Origin: Catenulispora sp. EB89
GTDB lineage: Bacteria; Actinomycetota; Actinomycetes; Streptomycetales; Catenulisporaceae
Reading direction: 5' to 3'
DNA: 64,000 nucleotides
Assembly (NCBI RefSeq): GCF_041261445.1
Contig: NZ_JBGCCU010000029.1
Location: 62,001 to 126,000 of the forward strand
Shown here: one piece after another, positions 26,321 to 34,614 of the stretch
How the letters are laid out: every line of letters begins with the position of its first letter
Position numbering within the stretch: the first letter of the stretch is position 1
Made by a program: the position numbers and the translations under genes
Notes under the pieces: generated by a model
What the model saw: only the letters and a program-made list of their open reading frames with translations
What the model was told of the DNA's origin: nothing
Database searches by the model: none

Positions 26321-27745
26321 CTACCCCACATCCACCGGGAACCGCCGCTTGATCGCCCGCCACCCCGCCCACAGCACCAGCACGATCACCGGCACCGAAG
26401 CCAGCACCGGCCGCTCGTCCGAGCTGTCTCCCATCAACACCAGCACCCCGGCCAGGAACACCAGCACCGCGTAGTTCGTCCACGGCGACCCCGGCATCCG
26501 GAACCCCGGCCGGTGCACGGGGCTGCCCGGCAGCTCCGAGGCGGCCTTGAGCCGGGCCTGGCACACCAGGATCGTCGCCCAGGTCGTCAGCACCCCCAGC
26601 GACGCCGTGGACGTCGCGATGTCGAACGCGCGCGAGGGCACCACGAGGTTCAGCAGCACGCCGGCCAGGTACACCGCCGCGGTCAGCATGATGCCGCCGT
26701 GCGGCACGCCGCGGCTGTTCATCCGCGAGACGTACTGCGGGGCCTCGTGGCGTTCCGCCAGCGCGCGCAGGATCCGCCCGGTGGAGTACAGCCCCGAGTT
26801 GGTCGACGACAGCGCGGCGGTCAGCACCACGAAGTTCATCACGCCGCCCACGCCCGGCACCCCGAGCATCGAGAACACCGTCACGAACGGGCTCTCGCCC
26901 TCGTGGTACACCGTCCACGGCAGCACCAGGACCAGCAGCCCGATCGACCCGACGTAGAACACGGCGATGCGCCAGACCACCGCGCGCACCGCCTTCGGCA
27001 CGACCTTGCGCGGCTCCGCGGTCTCCCCGGCGGTGATGCCGACCAGCTCGATCGCGGCGTACGCGAAGACCACCGACTGCAGGCTGACCAGCACCGCCCA
27101 CGTCCCCTTGGGGAACATCCCCCCGTGGGCGGAGACGTTGGCCCAGCCCGCGTGGTGGGTGCCGATCCCGGCGTGGGTGAGCAGCAGCGCGACCGCGACC
27201 ACCAGGAAGACCAGGATCGCGAGGATCTTGCACAGCGCGAACCAGGTCTCCAGGTCGCCGAAGACCTTCACCGACACCAGGTTCGCCGCGAGCAGCACGC
27301 CGAGCGCGGCCAGCGCCGAGAGCCACTGCGGCAGCGCCGGGAACCAGTAGTGCATGTAGATCCCGACGGCCGTGAGCTCCGCGACGCCGGTCATGGCCCA
27401 GTTCAGCCAGTACATCCACCCGCAGGCGTAGCCGGCCCACGGCCCGATGAACTCCCTGGCGTACACCACGAAGCTCCCGGACGTGGGCCGGTACAGCACC
27501 AGCTCCCCGAGCGCGCGCATCACGAAGAACGCCGAGACCCCGGCCAGTGCGTAGGCGAGCACCAGTCCCGGACCGGACCGGTGCAGCGCCCCCGCCGAGC
27601 CGAGGAAGAGCCCGACCCCGATCGCCCCGCCGAAGGCGATCATCTGGATCTGGAAGTTCGCCAGCGTCTTCTGATACCCCGCGTCGCTGCCGGTCGGCTC
27701 CTCCTCGGCGCGGTCGGTGGTCAGCGTCGAGGGCGGGTTCGTCAT
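26321..27745 (-). CDS. Amino acid permease (APC superfamily)
   Basis: A 474-residue integral membrane protein with twelve hydrophobic segments. The first contains FGGAIGVGLFLGSAGAL, the unwound substrate-binding signature of amino-acid/cation symporters. The pattern resembles GabP, AnsP and other AAT-family permeases. It is convergent with the esterase gene. It lies 83 bases downstream of the MFS gene on the same strand and could be part of that transcript, but nothing ties it to a particular amino acid. Confidence 0.9.
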   Translation of the reverse strand: MTNPPSTLTTDRAEEEPTGSDAGYQKTLANFQIQMIAFGGAIGVGLFLGSAGALHRSGPGLVLAYALAGVSAFFVMRALGELVLYRPTSGSFVVYAREFIGPWAGYACGWMYWLNWAMTGVAELTAVGIYMHYWFPALPQWLSALAALGVLLAANLVSVKVFGDLETWFALCKILAILVFLVVAVALLLTHAGIGTHHAGWANVSAHGGMFPKGTWAVLVSLQSVVFAYAAIELVGITAGETAEPRKVVPKAVRAVVWRIAVFYVGSIGLLVLVLPWTVYHEGESPFVTVFSMLGVPGVGGVMNFVVLTAALSSTNSGLYSTGRILRALAERHEAPQYVSRMNSRGVPHGGIMLTAAVYLAGVLLNLVVPSRAFDIATSTASLGVLTTWATILVCQARLKAASELPGSPVHRPGFRMPGSPWTNYAVLVFLAGVLVLMGDSSDERPVLASVPVIVLVLWAGWRAIKRRFPVDVG

Positions 27746-27828
27746 GCTCCCCGGTGTATCCGGCGCCGCCGGGTGTCAACCACCTGCCACGCGGAAGGAG
27801 GACGGGCATTGGTCCGAACGGGAGCGGA

Positions 27829-29538
27829 TCACGCGTCGCTGTCGGCGATTTCCTCCTTGACGTTCAGCCCCTTCCCCCGGCGCAGGCACGCGATCACCGC
27901 CAGCACGGACAGTCCCGTGGCGACCGAGAACACCACGATCAGCCCCTGGTGGAAGGGGCCTGACAGCAGGTTCGGGAAGAACTCGCGGCCGGTGAGGGTT
28001 GCGTGCGCGGCCGGGGTCAGCGAGTTCAGGGCGTTGGCGCCGGCCAGGAGGTGTTCGACCGGGTTGACGCCGAGCATCGCGGCGAACAGCGAGGACACCG
28101 GCGGCAGGTGCCCGATCTGCGTCGCGGCGTGCGCCGACACCCCCTGCGCCTGCAGGCTGGTGGTGAGCGTGTGCGGCAGCCGGGCGGCCAGGCCGGCGAT
28201 CATCAGCGAGAAGAAGACGCCGATGGACACCGCGGTGCCGGAGTTCTGGAACGTGGCGCGCATCCCGGAGGCGGCGCCGCGCTTGCTGGCCGGGACGCTG
28301 CTCATGATGGACGACGTGTTCGGGGCGCCGAACATGCCGCTGCCGATGCCGTTCAGCGCGATCAGAGACGCGAAGGCCCAGTACGGGAACTGGACCGGGA
28401 GCAGCATCAGGCCGATGAAGCTGGAGCCGAACACGGCCGCGCCGGCGGTGGACAGCCCGCGCGAGCCGAAGCGGTCGGACAGGTAGCCGGACACCGGCCC
28501 GGATATCAGGAAGCCGACGGTCATCGGGAGCAGGAAGATGCCGGCCCACAACGGGGTGTCGCTGTAGTCGTAGCCGTGCAGCGGCAGCCATATGCCCTGC
28601 AGCCAGATCACCAGCACGAACTGCAGCCCGCCGCGCGCCACCGAGATCGCCAGCGAGGCGGCGTTGCCGACGGTGAAGTCGTGGATCTTGAACAGTGAGA
28701 GGTCGAACATCGGCTCGGCGATCCGCGACTCGATGAAGTAGAACGCGATCAGGCTCCCGACACCCACGCTCAGCAGCGCGATCACGGTCGGGTTCGCCCA
28801 GCCCATCGCACTGCCGTGGTACGGCTGCAGGCCCTGCGTGACGCCGATCAGCACCGAGCCGAGCCCGACGGCGAAGGTGACGTTGCCCCACCAGTCGATC
28901 CGCCCGCCGGTGGCCCGGCTGGTCTCGCGCAGCCGCCGGTAGGCCCAGTACGTGCCGAACACCCCGACCGGCACGTTCACCCAGAACACCGCACGCCAGT
29001 CCCACGCCGACAGCAGCCCGCCGGCCACCAGCCCGATGAACATCCCGGCCAGCGCTGCGACCTGGTTGATACCGAGCGCGAACCCGCGCCGCTCGGGCGG
29101 GAAAGCGTCGGTGAGGATGGCGGCGGAGTTGGCCGTCAGCATCGAGCCGCCGACAGCTTGCAGCAGCCGCCAGCCGATCAGCCACATCGCGCCGTGCGTC
29201 CCGTCGAAGGGATCGAAGGACAACAACACCGAGGCGATGGTGAACACCATGAACCCGGCGTTGTACGTGCGCACGCGCCCGAACATGTCGCCGAGCCGCC
29301 CGAGCGTGACCACGAACACCGCCTGCACCAGCCGGTACCCCATGATCATCCACAGCAGGTAGACGATGTTCCCCGGCGCCAGCGGATCCAGGTGGATGCC
29401 GCGGAAGATCGGCGGCAGCGCGATCAGCACGATCGAGCCGTCGAGGGCGGACATGAACATCGCCGCGGTGGTGTTGGTCAGCGCGACCCACTGGTAGCGC
29501 TTGTCGGTGGTCGGCACCGCAGCCGTGGCGACCGCCAT
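27829..29538 (-). CDS. MFS drug-efflux transporter, DHA2 (14-TM) family
   Basis: A 569-residue transporter with about fourteen hydrophobic segments. Motif A of the family appears as GRLGDMFGR after the second helix, and motif C-like glycine-rich stretches follow (GMFIGLVAGG). A long extracellular loop near residues 440-520 carries no recognised domain. The start overlaps the stop of the MarR-family gene, so the two are one transcript. Proton-driven efflux of a toxic compound under MarR control is the expected role. It might export a compound of the nearby cluster, but the distance makes this speculative. Confidence 0.88.
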   Translation of the reverse strand: MAVATAAVPTTDKRYQWVALTNTTAAMFMSALDGSIVLIALPPIFRGIHLDPLAPGNIVYLLWMIMGYRLVQAVFVVTLGRLGDMFGRVRTYNAGFMVFTIASVLLSFDPFDGTHGAMWLIGWRLLQAVGGSMLTANSAAILTDAFPPERRGFALGINQVAALAGMFIGLVAGGLLSAWDWRAVFWVNVPVGVFGTYWAYRRLRETSRATGGRIDWWGNVTFAVGLGSVLIGVTQGLQPYHGSAMGWANPTVIALLSVGVGSLIAFYFIESRIAEPMFDLSLFKIHDFTVGNAASLAISVARGGLQFVLVIWLQGIWLPLHGYDYSDTPLWAGIFLLPMTVGFLISGPVSGYLSDRFGSRGLSTAGAAVFGSSFIGLMLLPVQFPYWAFASLIALNGIGSGMFGAPNTSSIMSSVPASKRGAASGMRATFQNSGTAVSIGVFFSLMIAGLAARLPHTLTTSLQAQGVSAHAATQIGHLPPVSSLFAAMLGVNPVEHLLAGANALNSLTPAAHATLTGREFFPNLLSGPFHQGLIVVFSVATGLSVLAVIACLRRGKGLNVKEEIADSDA

Positions 29539-29972
29539 CAGATCTTCTCCGCGAGGCGCTGTATCAGGGGCGCCGCGTCGGCCAGAATCCGCAGCTCCTC
29601 ATCGGTGAACCCATCGGCCAGCCCGGCCGCAATGGCCGCGGCCCGCGCACCGCGCTTGAGCCGCAGCGCCTCCCGCCCGGCCTCGGTCACGACGGTCACC
29701 GAGCGCCGCCGGTCCTCCTCGTCCCGCCGCCGCTCGACCAGCCCGCGCTCCTCCAGCGCGGCCAGCGTGATGCCCATCGCCTGCGGACTGATCTGCTCGA
29801 CCCGCGCCAGGTCGGCAGCGGTGGCCGGGCCGTTCCGGTCCAGCCGGGCGAGCGCCGAGCGCTCCGGGAGCGATGGCTCGCCGGGCGCGGCGGTCTGGCG
29901 CAAGCGGCGCACGACGAGGCTGATCGCGCTGAACAGCGCGGTGGACAGGTCGTCCACACGGGGGGAGTCCAT
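29538..29972 (-). CDS. MarR-family transcriptional regulator
   Basis: A 144-residue winged-helix regulator. The recognition region DLARVEQISPQAMGITLAALEERGLVER and the wing DRRRSVTVVTEAGR follow the MarR pattern. The ATG at 29,972 has no ribosome binding site; instead a promoter-like pair ends six bases upstream, suggesting a leaderless message (see promoter entry). A perfect 12-bp palindrome overlaps this promoter, so autorepression with release by a ligand is likely. It is coupled to the DHA2 exporter gene. Confidence 0.9.
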   Translation of the reverse strand: MDSPRVDDLSTALFSAISLVVRRLRQTAAPGEPSLPERSALARLDRNGPATAADLARVEQISPQAMGITLAALEERGLVERRRDEEDRRRSVTVVTEAGREALRLKRGARAAAIAAGLADGFTDEELRILADAAPLIQRLAEKI

Positions 29973-29977
29973 ATGGA

Positions 29978-29989
29978 CAATCTAGATTG
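29978..29989. promoter_or_regulatory. Probable MarR operator (palindrome)
   Basis: CAATCTAGATTG is a perfect 12-bp palindrome that covers the proposed -10 element of the marR-exporter promoter. A degenerate second copy (AATCTGGATTGG) lies at 29,993-30,004. The position beside a MarR gene makes autoregulation the simplest reading. Confidence 0.65.
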
Positions 29990-30007
29990 ATAAATCTGGA
30001 TTGGCAA
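29979..30007 (-). promoter_or_regulatory. Candidate leaderless promoter of the marR-exporter operon
   Basis: On the minus strand TTGCCA (30,007-30,002) and TAGATT (29,984-29,979) are 17 bases apart. The ATG at 29,972 begins after only six more bases, the usual distance from -10 to the transcription start. This and the lack of a Shine-Dalgarno sequence indicate a leaderless transcript. Confidence 0.6.
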
Positions 30008-30178
30008 TCTCGGTTGCGGGTCTGTGATCCCCCAGTAGTCGAAGTACCGGGTCGGGCGGAGGTGAGAGGCCGCAGGGGATTGCCAGGTTGCGAACGTGTT
30101 GCTAAAACATCCAATGAATACGCACCCTGATCGCGCACAGTTCCGCCAAAACCCCACGTTCCGGGAGAGTGTCATCGG

Positions 30179-33100
30179 ATGTCTTTGCGACGAATACTGC
30201 TCAGTTGGACCGGCGCGGCGCTCGTCGCCGCGGCTCTGGTGCCCGTCGGCGCACATCAGGCCACTGCGGCGGCGGCCAAGGCCAGGGCCGCCGCCACCAC
30301 CCTCTACGCCAGCCCCGGCGGCAACGGCGCCTCGTGCACGCTCGACAACCCGTGCTCGCTCGCCAAGGTTCAGCAGACGGTGCGGACCCTGGTGCCGGCC
30401 ATGACCGGCGACATCACCGTGGACCTGCGCGGTGGTACCTACCAGCTGTCCTCCCCGCTGTCGTTCACCCCGGCGGACTCCGGCGCCAACGGCCACACCG
30501 TCGTCTGGCAGGCGTATCCGGGGGAGAAGCCGGTGTTCTCCGGCGGCCGGAAGGTCTCCGGGTGGCAGCTCTTTGACTCGGGCAAGGGCGTCTACCGCGC
30601 CGTGGTCCCGGCCGGGACACAGTCGCGCCAGCTGTTCGTCAACGGCGTCCGTGCCGAACGCGCCCGTGGGGCGGTGAACCCCGCCGGGTTCACGGTCACC
30701 GCGACCGGCTTCACCACCGCCGATCCGCAGTACCTCAGCTGGTCCAACCCGGCCGGCGTCGAGATCGTCCACCTCAACGCCTGGAAGGAGCTGCGGTGCC
30801 CGGTCACCGCGATTACCCCGGCGGCCGGCGGCGGCTCGGCGTTCACGCTCGCGCAGCCCTGCTTCGGTAACGCCGGCGCCCCGCCGTACCCCTCGGGCTA
30901 CTTCCCCTACAACGGCGGCGGATCTCCGGGCCTGGACTCGATCAGCTGGATCGAGAACAACTACGCGCTGCTGTCCGCGCCCGGCCAGTTCTACCTCGAT
31001 TCCGCAGCTGGATACGTGTACTACATCCCGCGCGCCGGTGAGAACCTGGCGAGTGCCGACGTCGAGCTGCCGACCGCCCAGACCCTGGTCTCCCTGGCCG
31101 GCACCCCCGGGCACCTGACCCCGGTCGACGACACCGACCCCAGCATCGCCTACACCGGCAGTAGTTGGGGCACCAGCGGCGGCCGTACCTACGGCGACCT
31201 CGGTGACGACGTCCACTACGCCACCGCCAACGGTGACTCCGCGACGATCACCTTCACCGGCACCGGGATCAACGTCCTGTCCGAGGCCAACAACGACGAA
31301 GGCGACATCGATGTCTACGTGGACGGCGTCCTGGACCGCACCGTCACCGCCAACCGCACCGCCGAACGCCTCGCGCAGCAGGTCGTCTACTCCAAGACCG
31401 GCCTGTCGCAGGGCGCGCACACCGTGCGGCTGGTCAAGAAGGACGGCACCTACCTCCTGATCGACGGCTACGTCCCGATCACCGCCGCCATCGCCCCGGT
31501 CCACGACATCGCTCTGCGCGGCATCACCTTCTCCTACGCCACCTGGCTCGGCGCCAGCGGCCCGGACGGCTACCGCGACAACCAGGCCGGCGTCACCTGG
31601 ACCGGCACCCCGGCGGTGGCCGGCCGTGTCGGCGCCGCCGTGCAGGTCAGCCGGGGCCAGCGGATCGAGATATCCGGCGGCACCTTCTCCCACCTCGGCG
31701 GCACCGCTGTCGACCTCGCCAACGGCACCCAGGACAGCACCGTCACCGGCAACCGGATCTACGACACCTCAGGCAGCGGCGTCAGCGTCGGCGAGTTCGA
31801 CGACTTCTACCTCGCCGACCCGGCGCTCATGACCTCCGGCGACACCGTCTCCGACAACGCGATCTCTTACGTCGGCCAGGAATACCAGGACTGCGTCGGC
31901 ATCCTCGTCGGCAACGGCCGCGCCGTCACCCTCGCGCACAACGACATCGGCCACACCCCCTACTCCGGCATCTCCCTGGGCTGGGGCTGGGGTTGGGCCT
32001 CGACCAACGGCGGCGACCGCCACGGCACCATCTACTCCCAGGGCAACGCCATCACCGGCAACTACGTCCACGACGTCATGCAGGTGCTCAACGACGGCGG
32101 CCTCGTCTACACCCTCGGCGGCCAGGGCGACGGCAGCGTCCACTCCACCTTCAGCGGCAACGTCCTCAGCACCTGCACCGCGACCAGCGCCGGCTGCCAC
32201 GGCATCTATCTGGACGAGGGCAGTTCCTGGTGGGACGTCGGCGGCAACGTGGTGAGCCAGCCCGCCGGGAACTGGGCCAACATGTGGACCCCGACGATCC
32301 ACGACGACTCCCTGCACGACAACTACAGCGATGTCACCCGTCTCTATAACAACGGGACCAACGTCCCCATCACCACCATGACCTACGTGACCAACGGCGC
32401 ATGGCCCGCCGGCGCGCAGAGCATCGCCGCCGCGGCCGGACTGGAGCCCGCGTACAAGAACCTCGCCATCCCCGAGGCCGACCTGGTCAACGACGGCGCC
32501 GTCGGTTCGCTGCTGGCGCCCGGCACGATCACCTACACCGGCAGCTCGTGGCAGTCCTACGGCGGACGCGACTACGGCGACCTCGGCGAAGACGTGCACG
32601 CCGCCACCGCCAACGGGGACAGCGCCACCTTCTCCTTCACCGGAACCGGCATCCGCGTCCTCGGCGAACGGAACAACGACCAGGGCACGCTCGGCGTGAC
32701 CCTGGACGGCACCGCCGCCGGCACCGTCGACACCTCGACCACCGGCGCGCGCCAGGTCCAGCAGCCGGTGTATCAGGTGTCGAACCTGCCCTACGGCGCT
32801 CACACCGTCGTGCTCACCAAGCAGTCCGGCAGCTACGCCACCATCGACGGCTACGAGCTGGACAAGACGATCGATGACACCGACGTCTCGCTGCACTACT
32901 GCGGAACGTGGGCGGTGAGCGGCGGACGCGGTGTCGGGGACTACGGTGACGGCGTGCACTACACGGCCGGCAACGGGGATTCGGTCACCGCGACGTGGTC
33001 CGGGACCGGCGTCGACGTCGTGACGGAGAAGAACGCTGATGAAGGGGACATCGCGGTGTACGTGGACGGCCAGCTCCGGCAGACCGTCAGCGGCGCCAAC

Positions 33101-33223
33101 CCGACGCGGCAGGTCCAGCAGGTCGTCTACCACCTCGACGGCCTGACGCCCGGCGTGCACACCATCCGGCTGGTCAAGCAGAGCGGGACGTACCTGCTCG
33201 TCGACCGGTTCACGTTCCGGTAG
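30179..33223 (+). CDS. Secreted right-handed beta-helix protein with three C-terminal-type sandwich repeats
   Basis: A 1014-residue exported protein. Residues 1 to about 35 form a signal peptide (RR near the N-terminus, hydrophobic core, AAAA cleavage region). The N-terminal part (TTLYASPGGNG, DITVDLRGGTYQL) and residues about 440-760 (stepwise GNxIxx patterns) look like a parallel beta-helix of the pectate-lyase/polysaccharide-lyase type. A module of about 115 residues (GSSW, GGRxYGDLGDDVH, ANGDSAT, FTGTGI, then HTVxLxKxxGTYxxIDGY) occurs three times, near 317-433, 783-895 and 898-1014, one copy being inserted inside the helix region. A role in binding and cutting plant or fungal polysaccharide is likely. 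A GGGAGAG site lies upstream. Confidence 0.82.
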   Translation: MSLRRILLSWTGAALVAAALVPVGAHQATAAAAKARAAATTLYASPGGNGASCTLDNPCSLAKVQQTVRTLVPAMTGDITVDLRGGTYQLSSPLSFTPADSGANGHTVVWQAYPGEKPVFSGGRKVSGWQLFDSGKGVYRAVVPAGTQSRQLFVNGVRAERARGAVNPAGFTVTATGFTTADPQYLSWSNPAGVEIVHLNAWKELRCPVTAITPAAGGGSAFTLAQPCFGNAGAPPYPSGYFPYNGGGSPGLDSISWIENNYALLSAPGQFYLDSAAGYVYYIPRAGENLASADVELPTAQTLVSLAGTPGHLTPVDDTDPSIAYTGSSWGTSGGRTYGDLGDDVHYATANGDSATITFTGTGINVLSEANNDEGDIDVYVDGVLDRTVTANRTAERLAQQVVYSKTGLSQGAHTVRLVKKDGTYLLIDGYVPITAAIAPVHDIALRGITFSYATWLGASGPDGYRDNQAGVTWTGTPAVAGRVGAAVQVSRGQRIEISGGTFSHLGGTAVDLANGTQDSTVTGNRIYDTSGSGVSVGEFDDFYLADPALMTSGDTVSDNAISYVGQEYQDCVGILVGNGRAVTLAHNDIGHTPYSGISLGWGWGWASTNGGDRHGTIYSQGNAITGNYVHDVMQVLNDGGLVYTLGGQGDGSVHSTFSGNVLSTCTATSAGCHGIYLDEGSSWWDVGGNVVSQPAGNWANMWTPTIHDDSLHDNYSDVTRLYNNGTNVPITTMTYVTNGAWPAGAQSIAAAAGLEPAYKNLAIPEADLVNDGAVGSLLAPGTITYTGSSWQSYGGRDYGDLGEDVHAATANGDSATFSFTGTGIRVLGERNNDQGTLGVTLDGTAAGTVDTSTTGARQVQQPVYQVSNLPYGAHTVVLTKQSGSYATIDGYELDKTIDDTDVSLHYCGTWAVSGGRGVGDYGDGVHYTAGNGDSVTATWSGTGVDVVTEKNADEGDIAVYVDGQLRQTVSGANPTRQVQQVVYHLDGLTPGVHTIRLVKQSGTYLLVDRFTFR

Positions 33224-33743
33224 GCGTGTCGAGCACCATGGCGACCCGTCCGGTGTCCACGTCGTAGACGTGCCCTGAGACGGTGGTCCCGAGCGGGAGC
33301 AGGGGTGAGCCGAGCAGACGCTCGACGTCCTCCTTCACCGTCACGGACGGGTCGTCGACGGTGCTGGCGGCCAGCGTCGGCGCGGGCACGCCGGTGGCCT
33401 CGGCGGCCTGGTCGCGGAAGCCGGGATCGGCCAGGAAGCCGGTGCCGCACTGGGTGTGGTGGATGATCGCGATCTCGAACAGCGGGCCTTCGACGCCGAA
33501 CACCTGCCGGGCCAGGAAGCCGAGGTAGGCGACGTCGGCGATGACGGACTCGGTGACGCGTCCGCCGGCGTTGCGGATGACCGGGGCGTCACCGGGGTTC
33601 AGGCCCAGGATCCGGGCCGGGTCCAGCCGGTGGTCCAGGCAGGTCACGACGATGACCTGGGCGGCCGGCGGGCTGAGCGGCACCGGGGTGAAGCCGTGCG
33701 CGGACCATTCGTTGTTCTCCAGGAGGGGAGCCATTCTGGACAC
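33210..33743 (-). CDS. Beta-class carbonic anhydrase-like protein
   Basis: A 177-residue protein with the beta-carbonic-anhydrase zinc pattern: Cys35-x-Asp37-x-Arg39 (TCLDHR) and His96 with Cys99 (HHTQCG), plus NAGGR. It would interconvert carbon dioxide and bicarbonate in the cytoplasm, or be one of the related family members of unknown substrate. The GTG start at 33,743 has GGAG six bases upstream. Its last 14 bases overlap the end of the convergent secreted-protein gene. It is divergent from a TetR gene with two operators between them, so TetR control is likely. Confidence 0.87.
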   Translation of the reverse strand: MSRMAPLLENNEWSAHGFTPVPLSPPAAQVIVVTCLDHRLDPARILGLNPGDAPVIRNAGGRVTESVIADVAYLGFLARQVFGVEGPLFEIAIIHHTQCGTGFLADPGFRDQAAEATGVPAPTLAASTVDDPSVTVKEDVERLLGSPLLPLGTTVSGHVYDVDTGRVAMVLDTPTGT

Positions 33744-33781
33744 GGTGATCTCCGTTCGGTCGGAGTCGGGGCGAGCCTGTT

Positions 33782-33796
33782 GTGGACACTGTCCAC
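33782..33796. promoter_or_regulatory. Operator 1 of the divergent carbonic anhydrase/TetR pair
   Basis: GTGGACACTGTCCAC is a perfect inverted repeat of two 7-base arms around one base. It lies between the two divergent starts, 29 bases before a near-identical copy. This is the typical arrangement of TetR-family binding sites. Confidence 0.75.
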
Positions 33797-33810
33797 GTTA
33801 ACTCGGTGAG

Positions 33811-33825
33811 GTGGACGCTGTCCAC
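33811..33825. promoter_or_regulatory. Operator 2 of the divergent carbonic anhydrase/TetR pair
   Basis: GTGGACGCTGTCCAC repeats operator 1 with one changed base, leaving 6-base arms around three bases. It ends 17 bases before the TetR start codon at 33,843, so binding here would repress that gene. Confidence 0.72.
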
Positions 33826-33842
33826 ATTGATATCGTGAGCGC

Positions 33843-34556
33843 ATGAGCACCGAGCGATCAGCCGCCGAGAACCCCAGCTCGACGGCCGGTTCCCGGACTG
33901 CCCCCGGACCCCGGACCACGGCGCGGCGCCCGCGCGGCGCGGTCCGCGAGGGCCTGATCGCCGCCGGCCTGGAGCTGGCCCGGGCCGGCGGCCCGGACGC
34001 CGTGGTGCTGCGCGAGGCGACCCGCATCGTCGGGGTCGTGCCGAACGCCGCCTACCGGCACTTCGCCGACCGCGACGAGCTGCTGGCGGCGGTGTGCGCG
34101 GCGGCGATGGCCGAGCTCGGCGCGCGGATGGCCGCGGCGGTGGCCGCCGTGCCGGGGGAGCGCGGCGACGCCGATGCCGCGTTCGGGCGGATGGCGGCGG
34201 TCGGCACGGCGTATCTGGCGTTCGCGCGCGAGGAGCCGAAGCTGTTCGCCACGGCCTTCGCCGTGCCGGAGCAGCACCCTTATTTCGTCCCGGAGAACGC
34301 GGCGGGTTCGGACCGGACGCCGCTGGGCCAGTTGCGGGACGTGCTGGACGAACTGGTCGAGGCCGGCCTGCTCGACCCGCGGCGGCGGGAGGGCGTCGAG
34401 TTCCCGGTCTGGTCGACGGTGCACGGGCTGGCGGTGCTGATCGAGCAGGGGCCGCTGCGGGTGGCGCCGGAGGAGGACGTTCGGCTGCTGACCGACAAGG
34501 TGCTCGGGTTCATCGCCGAGAGCCTGCTGGCGGGGGTTCCTGAAGCAGGCGCCTGA
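33843..34556 (+). CDS. TetR-family transcriptional regulator
   Basis: A 237-residue regulator. After about 30 disordered residues comes the helix-turn-helix (REATRIVGVVPNAAYRHFADRDELLAAV) and then a ligand-binding domain with the TetR_C_33-like EFPVWSTVHGLAVLIEQG. The two GTGGACxCTGTCCAC operators immediately upstream suggest it represses itself and the divergent carbonic anhydrase gene. The ligand is unknown. Confidence 0.9.
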   Translation: MSTERSAAENPSSTAGSRTAPGPRTTARRPRGAVREGLIAAGLELARAGGPDAVVLREATRIVGVVPNAAYRHFADRDELLAAVCAAAMAELGARMAAAVAAVPGERGDADAAFGRMAAVGTAYLAFAREEPKLFATAFAVPEQHPYFVPENAAGSDRTPLGQLRDVLDELVEAGLLDPRRREGVEFPVWSTVHGLAVLIEQGPLRVAPEEDVRLLTDKVLGFIAESLLAGVPEAGA

Positions 34557-34575
34557 CGGTCCTGTCGCCTGCGAA

Positions 34576-34610
34576 TCAGGCGCCTGACCGGTTGCGGGTC
34601 AGGCGCCTGA
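34576..34610. terminator. Strong bidirectional hairpin between convergent genes
   Basis: A perfect 14-bp stem (34,576-34,589 with 34,597-34,610) and a 7-base loop. Each arm itself contains the palindrome TCAGGCGCCTGA; a third CAGGCGCCTG lies at 34,546-34,555 over the TetR stop. There is no U tract, as is usual in high-GC actinobacteria. Confidence 0.75.
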
Positions 34611-34614
34611 TCGG

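Noticed and set aside
27829-29538. Treating the DHA2 exporter as the cluster's own efflux pump
   Set aside because: It lies beyond a permease gene, has its own MarR control, and the cluster already has a DrrAB exporter in its operon. A link cannot be excluded but is not supported.
33224-33240. Terminator between the secreted beta-helix gene and carbonic anhydrase gene
   Set aside because: The two coding regions overlap by 14 bases and I see no hairpin at the junction.
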